A DNA stretch of 64,000 bases from contig JAWKWT010000012.1 of assembly GCA_041397365.1 (NCBI GenBank), positions 44,287 through 108,286 on the forward strand. The letters are read 5' to 3'. Position 1 is the stretch's first letter, and every line of letters begins with the position of its first letter. The translations under genes were made by a program, and so were the position numbers. Origin of the DNA: P52-10 sp041397365. Its GTDB lineage: Bacteria > Pseudomonadota > Alphaproteobacteria > Rhizobiales > Xanthobacteraceae. The notes under the pieces were generated by a model. The model was given only the letters and a program-made list of their open reading frames with translations. It was not told the DNA's origin and ran no database searches. Shown piece after piece: positions 63,492-64,000 of this stretch.

Positions 63492-64000
63492 TCAGTTCGA
63501 TGCCCGCGCCTTGTCGAGCAGCGCGGCCTGCTGGATGATTTCCGCGTTGCCGCCCTGCCTGCGCTCGGGCCCGATATAGGCGGCGTGGGCGTTGCGGCGG
63601 CGGTCGGGGCCGAAATAATTCTTGGTCTTGATGAAGGGGCGGGGGCTGGCGACGACGTTGACGACGCGCTGATACAGCGCCTTCGCCGAGATCGGCTTCG
63701 CCAGGAATTCGGTGACGCCGGCGTCGCGCGCCATCATCACCCGCCGCTTGTCCGAATGTCCGGTGAGCATGATGATCGGCGTGTAGGGATTTCCCTGACC
63801 GTCGGGCTGGCGGATCATCTGCGTCAGCTCGAGGCCGTCGAAAATCGGCATCGCCCAGTCGCAGACGATGATGTCCGGCACGTAATGAATGAACATGTCG
63901 AGCGCGCTCGCGCCGTCCTCGGCCTCATACGCCTCGCGCACGCCGAAGGAATGCAGCAGGGTGCGCAGAATGCGCCGCATATGCGCGTTGTCGTCGGCGA
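63492..64000 (-). CDS. CheY-like response regulator, 5' end outside window
   Basis: Receiver domain beginning before MRRILRTLLHSFG; the last window bases encode ADDNAH, so the start with its acidic pair is just outside. Phospho-Asp in VCDWAMPIFDGLEL, Thr in IIMLTGHSD, Lys in EFLAKPISAKALYQRV. The ~60-residue tail carries two PDRRR/PERRQ-type segments (NYFGPDRRRNAHAAYIGPER), a signature of alphaproteobacterial single-domain regulators. Partner of the Hpt protein downstream. Confidence 0.9.
   Translation of the reverse strand, partial: ADDNAHMRRILRTLLHSFGVREAYEAEDGASALDMFIHYVPDIIVCDWAMPIFDGLELTQMIRQPDGQGNPYTPIIMLTGHSDKRRVMMARDAGVTEFLAKPISAKALYQRVVNVVASPRPFIKTKNYFGPDRRRNAHAAYIGPERRQGGNAEIIQQAALLDKARASN

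Overview
The window reads as chromosome of a GC-rich alphaproteobacterium of the order Hyphomicrobiales (Rhizobiales), most likely the Nitrobacteraceae/Bradyrhizobium-Rhodopseudomonas neighbourhood. The grounds are the dense GC-rich coding, two Bug-type tripartite-tricarboxylate receptors, a Usg-like protein, DUF2336, PilZ and BTLCP proteins, and several copies of the dispersed palindrome that begins and ends in GCATGATC/GATCATGC and is common between genes in that family. Family assignment comes from memory of these traits, not from a search.

Layout. 1-6.4 kb: the end of a GMC oxidoreductase with a small partner, a Baeyer-Villiger-type flavin monooxygenase, two Bug receptors and a DUF2778/L,D-transpeptidase-like protein. 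6.4-8.9 kb: an accessory island with five ~86-bp tandem repeats, a 148-bp element with 17-bp inverted ends, an AT-richer leader of consecutive hairpins, and a 428-aa reverse transcriptase of the defence (DRT, probably DRT2-like) kind. 9.0-15.2 kb: groES-groEL behind a CIRCE-like operator, a MarR/EmrA/EmrB efflux operon and usg. 15.3-16.9 kb: two short-chain dehydrogenases. 16.9-21.3 kb: the complete Anbu cluster (circularly permuted ATP-grasp, alpha-E, transglutaminase, Anbu proteasome-like protease). 21.4-29.5 kb: CinA-like, gpt, NIPSNAP, arylsulfatase, DsbA-like isomerase, quinone oxidoreductase and enoyl-CoA hydratase. 29.7-30.0 kb: a tRNA-Leu(UAA) split by a ~203-nt group I intron. 30-42.5 kb: ferritin-like protein, response regulator and hybrid kinase, gamma-glutamyltransferase, FAD monooxygenase, zinc-finger protein and membrane proteins. 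42.7-64 kb: mostly housekeeping genes (cysE, gamma-carbonic anhydrase, rhomboid, CBS, patatin, aqpZ, thrS, yidD, Fe-S scaffold, folE, hisI), ending with an Hpt protein and a response regulator cut by the window edge.

The strongest candidate for an unusual system is the reverse transcriptase plus its upstream structured RNA (about 7289-8861). The RT has a clear LDITDFF / IPQGSP / YSDD core, lacks a maturase or endonuclease domain, and sits directly behind at least five hairpins, as in RT systems that copy a dedicated non-coding RNA. The second is the group I intron in tRNA-Leu, and the third is the intact Anbu amidoligase/protease cluster.

A general caution: about a dozen genes carry single-base insertions or deletions, mostly in short homopolymers, and some carry compensating pairs or triples. 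I read these mainly as uncorrected assembly errors rather than a dozen pseudogenes. Affected genes are listed at full length with the break marked.
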